From contig DATAZV010000396.1 of assembly GCA_036271855.1 (NCBI GenBank), positions 1 through 21,348 on the forward strand: a stretch of 21,348 nucleotides of DNA, in the 5' to 3' direction. Position numbers and translations under genes: made by a program. This DNA comes from JAQGMJ01 sp036271855 (GTDB lineage Bacteria; Pseudomonadota; Gammaproteobacteria; Burkholderiales; JAEUOS01). Shown here piece by piece: positions 14,886 to 21,348 of the stretch (the first letter of the stretch is position 1; each line of letters opens with the position of its first letter). The notes beneath the pieces are model-generated. The model saw nothing but the letters and a program-made list of their open reading frames with translations, had not been told where the DNA came from and did no database searches.

Positions 14886-14991
14886 CCGCGCTGTGTTTCA
14901 CGCCAGGGGCATCGCGCCCCGGCGCGCGGCGCCAACGCGGCCCGCTCGCGCGGCCACCCGGTTCACGCGCGCAGCGTGATCCGCGCCGCCC

Positions 14992-15375
14992 TCAATCCTC
15001 TTCGCGCGCCGCGCTCGCCGGCGCCACGCCACGCGCCAACACCGCCAGCCGGCGCCCGACCCAGATGCACCCCAGCCCCACCACCAGCGAAGTGCCGGCG
15101 AGAATAGCGGCCAGTGGCTTGCCGTGCCACAGGCTACCGAACCAGTCGTTGAATTGCGCCATCAGCACCATCGCCTTGCCGCCCATGCGCTCGAGCTGGA
15201 AGTCGTATTGCTTGCCGTGGATCATGTCCTGCGCCAACTGCTCGGCACTGTCGTCAACGGCCGACCAATACACATAGCCTGCGCAAGCCAGCCCGATGGC
15301 CAATATCAGCGCGCCGGCGGCGATAAAGCGCTGCGGCAACGCGGCATGCGGCGGCGTGACGGGCGTCTCGTTCAT
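14992..15375 (-). CDS. Small membrane protein with two predicted helices
   Basis: A 127-residue protein starting at the ATG at 15375; the open frame extends to 15498, but the extra residues are not protein-like. One hydrophobic segment lies at about 17-36 (FIAAGALILAIGLACAGYVYW) and another at about 88-106 (AAILAGTSLVVGLGCIWVG). Between them is a polar loop of about 50 residues, probably periplasmic (SAVDDSAEQLAQDMIHGKQYDFQLERMGGK). I do not recognise a family. It is transcribed away from phaM and towards the anti-sigma gene and has no partner on its strand. Confidence 0.6.
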   Translation of the reverse strand: MNETPVTPPHAALPQRFIAAGALILAIGLACAGYVYWSAVDDSAEQLAQDMIHGKQYDFQLERMGGKAMVLMAQFNDWFGSLWHGKPLAAILAGTSLVVGLGCIWVGRRLAVLARGVAPASAAREED

Positions 15376-15505
15376 CAGGGGGTATCCATGCAGGCTCGCA
15401 TCAGCGCATTCTAAGGGGCAACGCGGGCCGGCCGTGCGCGGCCACGTCGCGTCGATATTTTTTCCGTGCCCGAACCGGCATGAATTTCCACGTTCCAAAC
15501 AAGCG

Positions 15506-15511
15506 TAGAAT
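15506..15511 (+). promoter_or_regulatory. Candidate -10 element of phaM (TAGAAT)
   Basis: TAGAAT lies 31 bases before the preferred ATG at 15542. If used, transcription would start near 15518, downstream of the alternative ATG at 15515. This supports the 15542 start. Confidence 0.5.
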
Positions 15512-15541
15512 CAATTGCACCAGGTCAACGTGGAGCCGTAC

Positions 15542-16144
15542 ATGAGCCAAGGCTCGGATCCCTTCGAATTCATCAAGAATTTCTGGTCCAACGTGCCCGG
15601 CATGGGCGCCATGGCAGGCGCGGGCGGCGCCACCGCCATGCCCAGCTTCGACCCGCAAGACCTGGAAAAGCGCGTCGGTGAATTGAAGCAGGTAAAGCAG
15701 TGGCTGGAGATGAATCTCAACATGCTCAACCTGCAGATCAACACGCTGGAAATGCAGCTCACCGCCGTCAACAGTTTCGAGAACTACACCCACAACGCCA
15801 CGCATAACGCGCGTAGCAGCGCCGCCAACGACAGCGCCCCGCCCGACATGAGCCAGGCCAACGAAGCCGCCGGCGCCGCCGCCAAGGCCGCCAGCGAAGC
15901 CGGCGCCAGCGCCATCGCGCAGGGCGCGCAAGCCCTGCAGTCCATGCCCTGGGCCAACCCCGGCGACTGGATCAAGTCGATGCAGGCCGCCTTCGGCAGC
16001 GGCATGCCGGTGGTGAAAACCCGCGCCAAGGCCAAGGGCGCCGCGCCCGCGAAGTCCAAGTCCCGCTCTTCCGCCCGCCCCTCCGCTGCCCGTCCCGCTG
16101 CCAGCCGCGCGGCCAAGCCCAAACGATCGCGCAAGACGCCATGA
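15542..16144 (+). CDS. phaM: PhaM-type PHA granule regulatory protein
   Basis: A 200-residue protein. The start at 15542 has GGAG 8 bases upstream. The N-terminal MSQGSDPFEFIKNFWSNVPG and the helical block LEKRVGELKQVKQWLEMNLNMLNLQINTLEMQ (about 41-72) are characteristic of PhaM. The C-terminus (about 160-200) is rich in Lys, Ala, Pro and Ser and strongly basic, as expected for the DNA-binding tail. In Cupriavidus necator PhaM binds PHA synthase PhaC, activates it, and tethers granules to the nucleoid so that they are shared between daughter cells. Its presence implies that this organism makes polyhydroxyalkanoate, though no synthase is in the window. The stop overlaps the start of the FIST gene by 4 bases. 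Confidence 0.88.
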   Translation: MSQGSDPFEFIKNFWSNVPGMGAMAGAGGATAMPSFDPQDLEKRVGELKQVKQWLEMNLNMLNLQINTLEMQLTAVNSFENYTHNATHNARSSAANDSAPPDMSQANEAAGAAAKAASEAGASAIAQGAQALQSMPWANPGDWIKSMQAAFGSGMPVVKTRAKAKGAAPAKSKSRSSARPSAARPAASRAAKPKRSRKTP

Positions 16145-17256
16145 CCCCGTCCTTCCGCGTGGGGCACGCCTCCCACAGCGACTGGAAAACCGCCACCGAA
16201 ATTGCCCTCAAGCAACTCGGCCCCGGCGGCGGCAAGCTCGGCTTCATGTACATCACCGAAGACTTCGTGCCCTACGCCGGCGAAATGCTCGCCATGGTGA
16301 AAACCCAGACCGGCATCTTCGACTGGGTGGGCTCGGTGGGCATCGGCATCTGCGCCACCGGCACCGAATACCTGGACGAGCCGGCAGTCGCCATCATGAC
16401 CTGCGGCCCGCCCGGTTTTTCGCACAGCGTGTTCTCCGGCAAAGAGCCGCCGCCGCGCCTGGGCACGCTCACCGCAACGGGAGCGGACGCCGCCTACTTC
16501 GCCATCGTCCACGCCGACCCGCACACCCCCGACATTGAAGAGCTGATCGAAGACATGGCCGGCAAGGTCAGCAGCGGCTACCTCGCCGGTGGCCTCTCTT
16601 CCGCCCGCGGCCCCACGGTGCAATTTGCCAACCAGGTGGTTACCGGCGGCATCTCCGGCGTGGTGTTCTCATCCGACGTCGCCGTCGGCACCCGCCTGAC
16701 GCAAGGCTGCGCCCCGCTCAAGGTGCACCACGTCATCACCGGCTGCGACCGCAATATTTTGATGACGCTGGACAACCGCCCCGCGTTGGAGGTGATGCTC
16801 GAAGACCTCGGCCTCGACATGCGCGGCCTGCGCACCGCCGCCCGCGACACCTTCATCGGCCTGGTCCAAGCCGGGGCGGAGGCCAGCGGCGGCGGCGACG
16901 ACTACCTGGTGCGCAACTTGACCGGCATCGACCCCGAAAACAAACTCATCGCCGTCGGCGACACACCGACGCTCGGCGGCACCATGATGTTCTGCAAGCG
17001 CGACCTGCAAAGCGCCCGCGGCGACTTGCTGCGCATGATCTACGACCTCAAGGACGACCTCAAGGAACCGCCGAAGGGCGCGCTGTACCACGCCTGCATC
17101 GGGCGCGGCCAGCACATGTTTGGGGAGCAGGGGGCGGAGTTGAAGCTGATACGGGAGCACCTCGGCGACATTCCGCTGGTCGGCTTTTTCGCCAACGGCG
17201 AGATTGCGCGCAACCGGCTCTACGGCTACACGGGGGTGCTGACGGTTTTCAAGTAG
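16141..17256 (+). CDS. FIST N- and C-domain protein
   Basis: A 371-residue protein with the FIST sensory arrangement: FIST_N over about residues 30-215 (GKLGFMYITEDFVPY, WVGSVGIGICATG, YLAGGLSSARG) and FIST_C over about 220-360 (PLKVHHVITGCDRNILMTLDNRPALEVM, YHACIGRGQHMFG, LVGFFANGEIA). FIST domains are thought to bind small ligands such as amino acids and are often fused to signalling modules. Here there is no kinase, cyclase or membrane segment, so it stands alone in the cytoplasm. Translation is probably coupled to phaM through the ATGA overlap, which suggests a link to carbon storage; the ligand is unknown. Confidence 0.88.
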   Translation: MTPSFRVGHASHSDWKTATEIALKQLGPGGGKLGFMYITEDFVPYAGEMLAMVKTQTGIFDWVGSVGIGICATGTEYLDEPAVAIMTCGPPGFSHSVFSGKEPPPRLGTLTATGADAAYFAIVHADPHTPDIEELIEDMAGKVSSGYLAGGLSSARGPTVQFANQVVTGGISGVVFSSDVAVGTRLTQGCAPLKVHHVITGCDRNILMTLDNRPALEVMLEDLGLDMRGLRTAARDTFIGLVQAGAEASGGGDDYLVRNLTGIDPENKLIAVGDTPTLGGTMMFCKRDLQSARGDLLRMIYDLKDDLKEPPKGALYHACIGRGQHMFGEQGAELKLIREHLGDIPLVGFFANGEIARNRLYGYTGVLTVFK

Positions 17257-17524
17257 GGCTGTTGACGAAGGGCATCCCATTTTCTGGCGCGGGCAAGCAA
17301 TGGAGAGCTTCAGGCAGATGCAAGGCGCACCACACAGTCACCACCACCGGCCTGTTCCCCCGAGCCGGCCCGCGCACGCAAAATCCAGAGGCCGCCCGCC
17401 GCCGTAGCACGTCCCGATTGCCGCGCCACTCGTACCATTTCCAGATCGTTCGCGCCCCTTGGGCGAAGGCTTCAAACGACGCTCCGGAATGTTGAAGACA
17501 AAATATCAAAAACAAAAAGACCAA

Positions 17525-18127
17525 ATGGCACACGGACGAACTATTCGGATTTACCTGCAAGACGGCACCATGTCGGGCATCCGCCACGCGGAAATCGTCA
17601 ACTGGACCGGCCAGGGCATCTCGGTGCCGCGCACCCACATCAAGGCCCTCGCCCACTGGAGCGAAGCCACCCGCCCGGGCATCTACTTCCTCCTCGGCAT
17701 CAACAAGGCCTCGCACCACCCCGCCGTCTACATCGGCGAAGGTGAAAACGTCTTCGACCGCCTCTCCAGCCACCTGCTCGGCCGCGACTTCTGGAACGAA
17801 GCCGTGTTCTTCAGCAACAAGGACGAAAACCTCACCAAGGCCCACGTCAAATACCTCGAGTCGCGCCTGGTGCGCATGGCCAAGGCCGCCGCCCGCTACT
17901 CGGTCGAAAACCTCAACGACCCGCCGGCCACCGGCCTGCCGCGCGGCGACCGCGACTCGATGGAGGAATTCATCGGGTATCTCGGCGTCATCGTTGCCAC
18001 TTTCGGGCATCGCTTCCTTGAGGCGCCGGTCAAGGCTGAAGAGCAGACGGCACCCGCGCTATCAGTCACGCCCGCGTCGTCGCGCATAAGGGCGGGTCGG
18101 GCGGATTTGTATTGGGCGCCGAAGTAG
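17525..18127 (+). CDS. GIY-YIG nuclease-family protein, short form
   Basis: A 200-residue protein counted from the ATG at 17525 (MAHGRTIRIYLQDG, a start shared with family members); in-frame ATGs at 17459 and 17489 are less likely. The GIY-YIG core is clear: PGIYFLLG at 51-58, AVYIGEGENVFDRL at 67-80, H83, and the metal-binding glutamate E112 in YLESRL. Related proteins are longer and carry a DUF4357-type domain after the nuclease core. Here the sequence departs from the family after FGHRFLE (about 160-166) and ends in an unrelated 35-residue tail, so the gene may be 3'-truncated. It is the first gene of the accessory block. Such genes are usually linked to mobile DNA or defence, but no target can be named. 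Confidence 0.82.
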   Translation: MAHGRTIRIYLQDGTMSGIRHAEIVNWTGQGISVPRTHIKALAHWSEATRPGIYFLLGINKASHHPAVYIGEGENVFDRLSSHLLGRDFWNEAVFFSNKDENLTKAHVKYLESRLVRMAKAAARYSVENLNDPPATGLPRGDRDSMEEFIGYLGVIVATFGHRFLEAPVKAEEQTAPALSVTPASSRIRAGRADLYWAPK

Positions 18128-18204
18128 GTGGCTGATTTTTTAATGCCGATAAAATGTCTAATAGAAAGTTCGTGATGGCAAGCCGGCCTCAACGGGGTGA
18201 ATAG

Positions 18205-18453
18205 ATGATGCTGCTAATCGTGCTTGTCGGATGCTCTTTCTGTGCCGGCGGATTGTGTGCTTTGATGTTTGGATTGCCCAAGGGTTTTCTGGCAATGGTC
18301 GTCCTGGATGTCGCCGGGATTGCGCTTGCGGTGATGGCATACAACCGGGGAAAGCAGGACGCTTTGATGCTGCTTGCCTATAGCGGGGGGATTGTCCTGG
18401 CTATAGGCGTGTTGGGGGCCTTGATGGGTGCGGCAATGCGAAAAAGGCTCTAG
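18205..18453 (+). CDS. Small hypothetical membrane protein
   Basis: An 82-residue, strongly hydrophobic protein with about three helices: 2-23 (LLIVLVGCSFCAGGLCALMF), 27-46 (GFLAMVVLDVAGIALAVMAY) and 55-77 (LLAYSGGIVLAIGVLGALMG). It ends in MRKRL. A GGGGTG stretch lies a few bases before the tandem ATG codons. I recognise no family. The base composition is lower in GC than the core genes. It is the first of three orphan genes on the same strand. Confidence 0.55.
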   Translation: MMLLIVLVGCSFCAGGLCALMFGLPKGFLAMVVLDVAGIALAVMAYNRGKQDALMLLAYSGGIVLAIGVLGALMGAAMRKRL

Positions 18454-18579
18454 AAAGAAGCGATAAGGGACGTACCATCTTTCTAAGGAATAATTGGGGT
18501 CAGTGTAAAACCGCCCAGGAAAATGGCGGCCTGTCCCAGCAAATAATAATTTCACGTCAATACGCATAAAGAACATCAA

Positions 18580-19110
18580 ATGACTCGGAAAATACTAAGG
18601 GTGCTTTGCCTGATGCTGGGGATGGCACTCGCAAGCTGCGCAACACAGCCGCAATTCACGCGGCATCCGCTTCCTCTCCTTGGCCACGAAAAGCCGCCTG
18701 CCGATATGGCGATCGTGTTGATCGGCATTGTGGGACCAAGGAAACTCGACTACATGGGGCTGAACCATTTCCGGCTTCCGACTATCCGGGCCGGATTTCA
18801 ACCCACCACCGACGCAATCGTTGCCTTTCCGATCCCCGTCGGCATCAAGGGTCTGAATGTCAATGAATTTACCGCCGCAGGAAGCCGCGTAGGAAACATC
18901 GGCAGCATGAGTTACGGCTATGTAGGCGTGCATTCAAACCGGGTGGACATTGACACGCCAGGCATCTATTTTCTGACCACCGTCGATTCTTCGCGCCCGG
19001 AAAGTTTCGACAAGACTCCCTTGCCCTCGCAATTGCGCGATGCCCGGCGGCGTCTCGCAGTAAGTCTGGAGGGGCGTGAGCCGGTGAATTTCACCTGGCC
19101 TGCCGATTAG
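18580..19110 (+). CDS. Hypothetical lipoprotein
   Basis: A 176-residue protein with a lipoprotein signal: basic MTRKILR, a hydrophobic stretch, and the lipobox L17-A18-S19-C20. The rest has no membrane segment and is rich in beta-prone stretches (MAIVLIGIVGPRK, AIVAFPIPVGIKG, GYVGVHSNRVDIDTPGIYFLTTVD). It should be anchored in the periplasm or outer membrane. No family is recognised. A copy of the GGGGTC-type repeat stands upstream (18488) and another right after its stop (19114). Confidence 0.65.
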   Translation: MTRKILRVLCLMLGMALASCATQPQFTRHPLPLLGHEKPPADMAIVLIGIVGPRKLDYMGLNHFRLPTIRAGFQPTTDAIVAFPIPVGIKGLNVNEFTAAGSRVGNIGSMSYGYVGVHSNRVDIDTPGIYFLTTVDSSRPESFDKTPLPSQLRDARRRLAVSLEGREPVNFTWPAD

Positions 19111-19186
19111 CGTGAATAAAGGGGCCGGCCCGATACAGGCTCATCCAACCCAATCTCCAGCTCAACCTGACTGATTTTTCCCAGTG

Positions 19187-19738
19187 ATGAAGATTGCAGT
19201 TATCGTTTTCGGCCTCGGTCTTCTTGCTCTGATCATTCTCTTGCCGATATATCTTGTGCAGAGAATTCGAAGACGCAGAGCAGCGACGAGGGCGATTCCG
19301 CCACGAGACCCGAATCTGCAGCGAAGCCAGGTTGTTGGACGATCTGTGGCGTCGGCTTCCTGCATTGCAAATCCGGCACAGGCAAAGCTGCCCGCGAATG
19401 TAAAGCGGGAGGCGGATTCCCTGCGAGAGGAACAGCCCAAGACTCGCGTTTCATTTTCGCGGATCCTCTGGCAGATTGTTGTGGTGATTGTTACCGCGAT
19501 CATTGCGCAGGTCCCCATCTTCGCTGGTCTGATCGTGATGATGGAACCCGGCGTGACGGTACGTCTGAAATACAGTAATCCCTATGATGTGGGAAGTTTT
19601 GGATGGGTGCTTGAAGCGGGCGTTTGGCTATTTTTTGTGCTCTTTTTTCTCTTCGGCTTGGCTATGGTGCTGCTGGGTATCGGTATGATTTATATTTCGT
19701 TTGCGCGTCTGTTCCGGACGTTTCGAAAAACAGCATGA
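19187..19738 (+). CDS. Hypothetical membrane protein, about three helices
   Basis: A 183-residue protein from the ATG at 19187; a GTG at 19184 is in frame just before it. Helix 1 is at about 3-25 (IAVIVFGLGLLALIILLPIYLV). It is followed by a basic RIRRRR stop-transfer and a soluble stretch of about 60 residues. Helix 2 is near 93-117 (WQIVVVIVTAIIAQVPIFAGLIVMM) and helix 3 near 143-172 (WLFFVLFFLFGLAMVLLGIGMIYI). No family is recognised. It follows the lipoprotein gene by 76 bases and is bracketed by two copies of the GGGGTC-type repeat, so it may travel as a unit. Confidence 0.6.
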   Translation: MKIAVIVFGLGLLALIILLPIYLVQRIRRRRAATRAIPPRDPNLQRSQVVGRSVASASCIANPAQAKLPANVKREADSLREEQPKTRVSFSRILWQIVVVIVTAIIAQVPIFAGLIVMMEPGVTVRLKYSNPYDVGSFGWVLEAGVWLFFVLFFLFGLAMVLLGIGMIYISFARLFRTFRKTA

Positions 19739-19791
19739 AAGCGAATTAAAGGGGTCACGTTTGATTTATTTTTCGAGGCTTTACGCAGATC

Positions 19792-19938
19792 TCACTCCGC
19801 CTTGATGTCATTCTCCCGAATCACCTGCTTCCACTTCGCCCCATCGCGCTCCGCCAGCGCCGTCATCTCCGCCGGGCTGGTGCTCTGAGGGTCCACGCCC
19901 AGATCGACGAGTTTCTTGTGCACCGCCGGATCGGCCAG
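19792..19938 (-). pseudogene. 3' remnant of a Bug/TctC tripartite tricarboxylate receptor gene
   Basis: Only the last 48 codons and the stop remain. They read LADPAVHKKLVDLGVDPQ, then SPAEMTALAERDGAKWKQVI and IKAE, the normal C-terminus of periplasmic Bug-type receptors (usually about 320 residues). Upstream of LADPAV the frame runs straight into the AAATAAAAAAAGGGGCC repeat, and no receptor-like residues precede it. Bug genes are greatly expanded in Burkholderiales. The open frame continues to 20025 on the minus strand, but that part crosses the repeat and the brnT promoter and is not receptor sequence. Confidence 0.85.
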
Positions 19939-19999
19939 AAAAATAAAAAAAGGGGCCGTGCTCGATATATTTTTCAGAGAACCAGCAGTGGAATAGCCA

Positions 20000-20028
20000 T
20001 TGACATATATGCATATTATATGCATAAT
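20000..20028 (+). promoter_or_regulatory. brnTA promoter with two in-phase operator-like sites
   Basis: TTGACA (20000-20005), a 17-base spacer and CATAAT (20023-20028) form a strong sigma70 promoter 6 bases before the brnT ATG. The spacer and -10 hold two copies of ATATGCATAW: 20007-20016 is a perfect 10-bp palindrome and 20018-20027 differs by one base. They are 11 bp apart, one helical turn. BrnA is known to repress its own promoter, so these are likely its sites. Confidence 0.8.
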
Positions 20029-20033
20029 AGATC

Positions 20034-20299
20034 ATGTCTATCGAGTACGATCCTGCAAAGGCGCGCTCCAACCTGCGCAAGCACGGCGTCAGTTTCGCCC
20101 ACGCCGAGCAGCGCTACTGGACCCGATGGCACAGACCATCGAAGACCCGGATGCCGAAGGCGAGCAGCGATTCGTCACTCTCGGCATGGATGCGATGGGC
20201 AGGGTAATCGTGGTCGTACACACCCAGCGCGGAGAGCGGACGCGACTTATTTCCGCCCGCAAGGCCAGTCGCGGCGAAGCGGAGAATTATCATGCGTGA
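20034..20299 (+). pseudogene. brnT: BrnT ribonuclease toxin gene with a frameshift
   Basis: BrnT toxins are small RelE-fold ribonucleases that stop translation. The first 25 codons from 20034 (MSIEYDPAKARSNLRKHGVSF and following) and the later part in the +2 frame (LLDPMAQTIEDPDAEG, then RFVTLGMDAMGRVIVVVHTQ and RGERTRLISARKASRGEAENY) together give a full BrnT of about 90 residues. The frames meet at about 20108-20114; one missing base (a G after GAGCAG) would restore the family pattern. Without it, translation stops after about 57 residues at 20206. The end overlaps brnA by 8 bases, as is normal. This is a true mutation, a sequencing error, or less likely a recoding site. Confidence 0.88.
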
Positions 20300-20558
20300 C
20301 GAATACGATTTCAGCAAAGCCCGGCGCGGCCCCGTTATTCCTTCCCCCGGCAAGACGCGTATCACCATCATGCTCGATGACGATGTGATCGAGCATTTTC
20401 GCGCCCTGGCTGAGAGTGAAGGCGTGGGGTACCAGACATTGATCAACGCGCTGCTGCGCAAGGCGCTGGAAGCGCCGAAAAAGCGCGCAGCGGAGGACAA
20501 GCCGCTGACTGTGGCTACGCTGCGCCGTGTGCTGCGCGAGGAATTGCAGTCGCCGTGA
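20292..20558 (+). CDS. brnA: BrnA antitoxin (ribbon-helix-helix type)
   Basis: An 88-residue antitoxin. The N-terminal YDFSKARRGPVIPSPGKTRITIMLDDDVIEHFRALAE and the following GVGYQTLINALLRKALE are typical of BrnA, with the DNA-binding dimerisation region in about residues 20-60. The C-terminus is charged (KPLTVATLRRVLREEL). BrnA binds BrnT and represses the operon promoter. Its start codon lies within the last codons of brnT (overlap at 20292-20299), so translation is coupled. It appears intact although the toxin gene is frameshifted, so it may survive as a free repressor or as protection against related toxins. Confidence 0.93.
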   Translation: MRDEYDFSKARRGPVIPSPGKTRITIMLDDDVIEHFRALAESEGVGYQTLINALLRKALEAPKKRAAEDKPLTVATLRRVLREELQSP

Positions 20559-20828
20559 CTTGACGATTCCGAATATTCGCGTATCTTAGAAACCAGCAGT
20601 TGCGCCTTCGTCGCCTTCGCCGCGCTGTTCACCGGGCGGCTTCTTTACCCTCTGGGCAACGATGCATTGCGCGTATCATGCGCGGCCCGCGCCGAGTTAA
20701 CACAAGCGTTGTAAAAGGCGCCGGCCAGGTACCACGGTTGTAGTTGAAAACCGCCATTTTTTATCAGGTTTTATTAGGTTTTATCAGGTTCGCCGCATGC
20801 GGCGGCCCGGTTGACCGCTCTCCAGTCC
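20559..20828 (+). other. Intergenic region with a candidate promoter and 10-bp tandem repeat
   Basis: TTGACG (20560-20565), 16 bases and TATCTT (20582-20587) make a possible promoter whose spacer holds the palindrome CGAATATTCG (20570-20579). At 20761-20790 the decamer TTATCAGGTT occurs three times in tandem, the middle copy with T for C. A TATCAT hexamer near 20674 may also serve as a -10. No ORF on either strand is convincing. Confidence 0.5.
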
Positions 20829-21348
20829 ATGTCCTCCATCCATCAGTTACAGCTTGCCCCGGCCGATGCCGGCCTTCCGCATACGCCGCAGCAAAAGCGC
20901 TTCAACACCCTGGTGAAGCAGATCGAGCGGGCGCGCCTGGACCTGCGGGCCTGGCAGGACGGTCTTCCCGCGTACCAGCAGGCTTACGCGGCGCAAGTGA
21001 ATCCGCTGCATGACGAGATGACGGCGGCGCGCAGGCAGTGGGCGCTGGCGCTGGACGGGCTGGTCGATGCGCCCGGCTTGAGCCGCGCCGATGCCGCTCT
21101 CCTGGGCCGGCTGATCAGCCGGACGGCCGGCGACCTATTGATCGAGAAACGGGACGACGCCGAACTCAAGGCCCTGTTCGCGCGCCACAATGAGGTCGAT
21201 TTCGACACCGCCGAAAAGCAGCAGTTGCAGGAGACCATGGCACGGATGCAGGAGGTCACCGGGGTTGACGTAGGGGACACGGCGGAGATCGGGTCGGAAG
21301 ACGATCGGGCCGAGCGGCTGCGGGAAAAAATGCAGGAGGCGCAGGCTG
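20829..21348 (+). CDS. Hypothetical protein, possibly J-domain co-chaperone family (3' end outside window)
   Basis: The frame is open from the ATG at 20829 to the last base, giving at least 173 residues. It starts MSSIHQLQLAPADAG, continues TPQQKRFNTLVKQIERARLDLRAWQDGLPAYQQAY, and is almost entirely helical and charged, ending in REKMQEAQA where the window stops. The N-terminus recalls a betaproteobacterial family annotated as DnaJ-like, in which a J domain sits near the C-terminus; that part is not in the window, so the call is tentative. No clear ribosome-binding site precedes the start. Confidence 0.6.
   Translation, partial: MSSIHQLQLAPADAGLPHTPQQKRFNTLVKQIERARLDLRAWQDGLPAYQQAYAAQVNPLHDEMTAARRQWALALDGLVDAPGLSRADAALLGRLISRTAGDLLIEKRDDAELKALFARHNEVDFDTAEKQQLQETMARMQEVTGVDVGDTAEIGSEDDRAERLREKMQEAQA

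Larger units (their letters stand above)
18488..19979 (+). repeat. Dispersed AAAGGGGTC repeat, four copies in one orientation
   Basis: Copies lie at 18488-18510 (GAATAATTGGGGTCAG), 19114-19135 (GAATAAAGGGGCC), 19743-19777 (GAATTAAAGGGGTCACG) and 19941-19979 (AAATAAAAAAAGGGGCCG). The last two stay similar for about 35 bases, through (C/T)GATWTATTTTTC and GAG. Copies 1 to 3 fall between genes; copy 4 sits at the broken end of the Bug receptor fragment. The sequence recalls repeats associated with REP-type tyrosine transposases (RAYT), but no transposase is present. Confidence 0.65.

Noticed and set aside
15430..15475. Terminator in the GGCCG-TGCG-CGGCC hairpin before phaM
   Set aside because: The T run comes about 13 bases after the stem, too far for an intrinsic terminator on the plus strand.
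18488..19979. Integron cassette array with attC sites
   Set aside because: No integrase, no GTTRRRY core pairs and no long imperfect palindromes around the repeats.

Overview
The window is GC-rich chromosomal DNA from a betaproteobacterium, most likely of the order Burkholderiales. Three things point there: a PhaM-type polyhydroxyalkanoate granule regulator followed by a FIST-domain gene, a fragment of a Bug/TctC-type tricarboxylate-transporter receptor, and the codon and base composition. The genus cannot be fixed from the sequence alone.

Left end (1-1797). Two tRNA-like genes stand head to tail, 2 bases apart. The first has a tRNA-Ala-like body, including a G3.U70 pair and an encoded CCA, but a 6-base anticodon loop. 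The second has an AUU anticodon, a bulged acceptor stem and no CCA. They lie upstream of a long slipin-type SPFH protein that ends in a strong terminator. This neighbourhood resembles the left-over half of an RtcR/RtcB/Rsr-type RNA-repair locus, but none of those genes lies in the window, so this is inference. It is the most interesting part of the window.

Housekeeping block (1800-13100). A consensus sigma70 promoter, a short transcript with a small ORF and its own terminator, and a second tiny ORF with a hairpin precede a stand-alone EF-G paralogue. Then come a PIG3-type quinone oxidoreductase, an exported DUF1080-like protein, tex, a small ABM-domain protein and an AraC regulator (both minus strand), a ChaC gamma-glutamylcyclotransferase and a fumarylacetoacetase-family hydrolase. 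REP-like inverted or tandem repeats fill three of the intergenic gaps.

Stress and storage block (13100-17256). An ECF sigma factor overlaps its probable membrane anti-sigma factor by 4 bases. A small two-helix membrane protein follows on the minus strand, then the phaM-FIST pair, also overlapping by 4 bases.

Accessory, lower-GC block (17257-20830). It holds a short GIY-YIG protein and three small orphan genes (two membrane proteins and a lipoprotein). The lipoprotein, the second membrane protein and the broken 3' end of a Bug receptor gene are separated by copies of one AAAGGGGTC-type repeat. A BrnT/BrnA toxin-antitoxin module follows; its toxin gene carries a frameshift while its antitoxin, promoter and likely operator are intact. 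The window ends inside a gene resembling a J-domain co-chaperone family of this group, still open at the last base.
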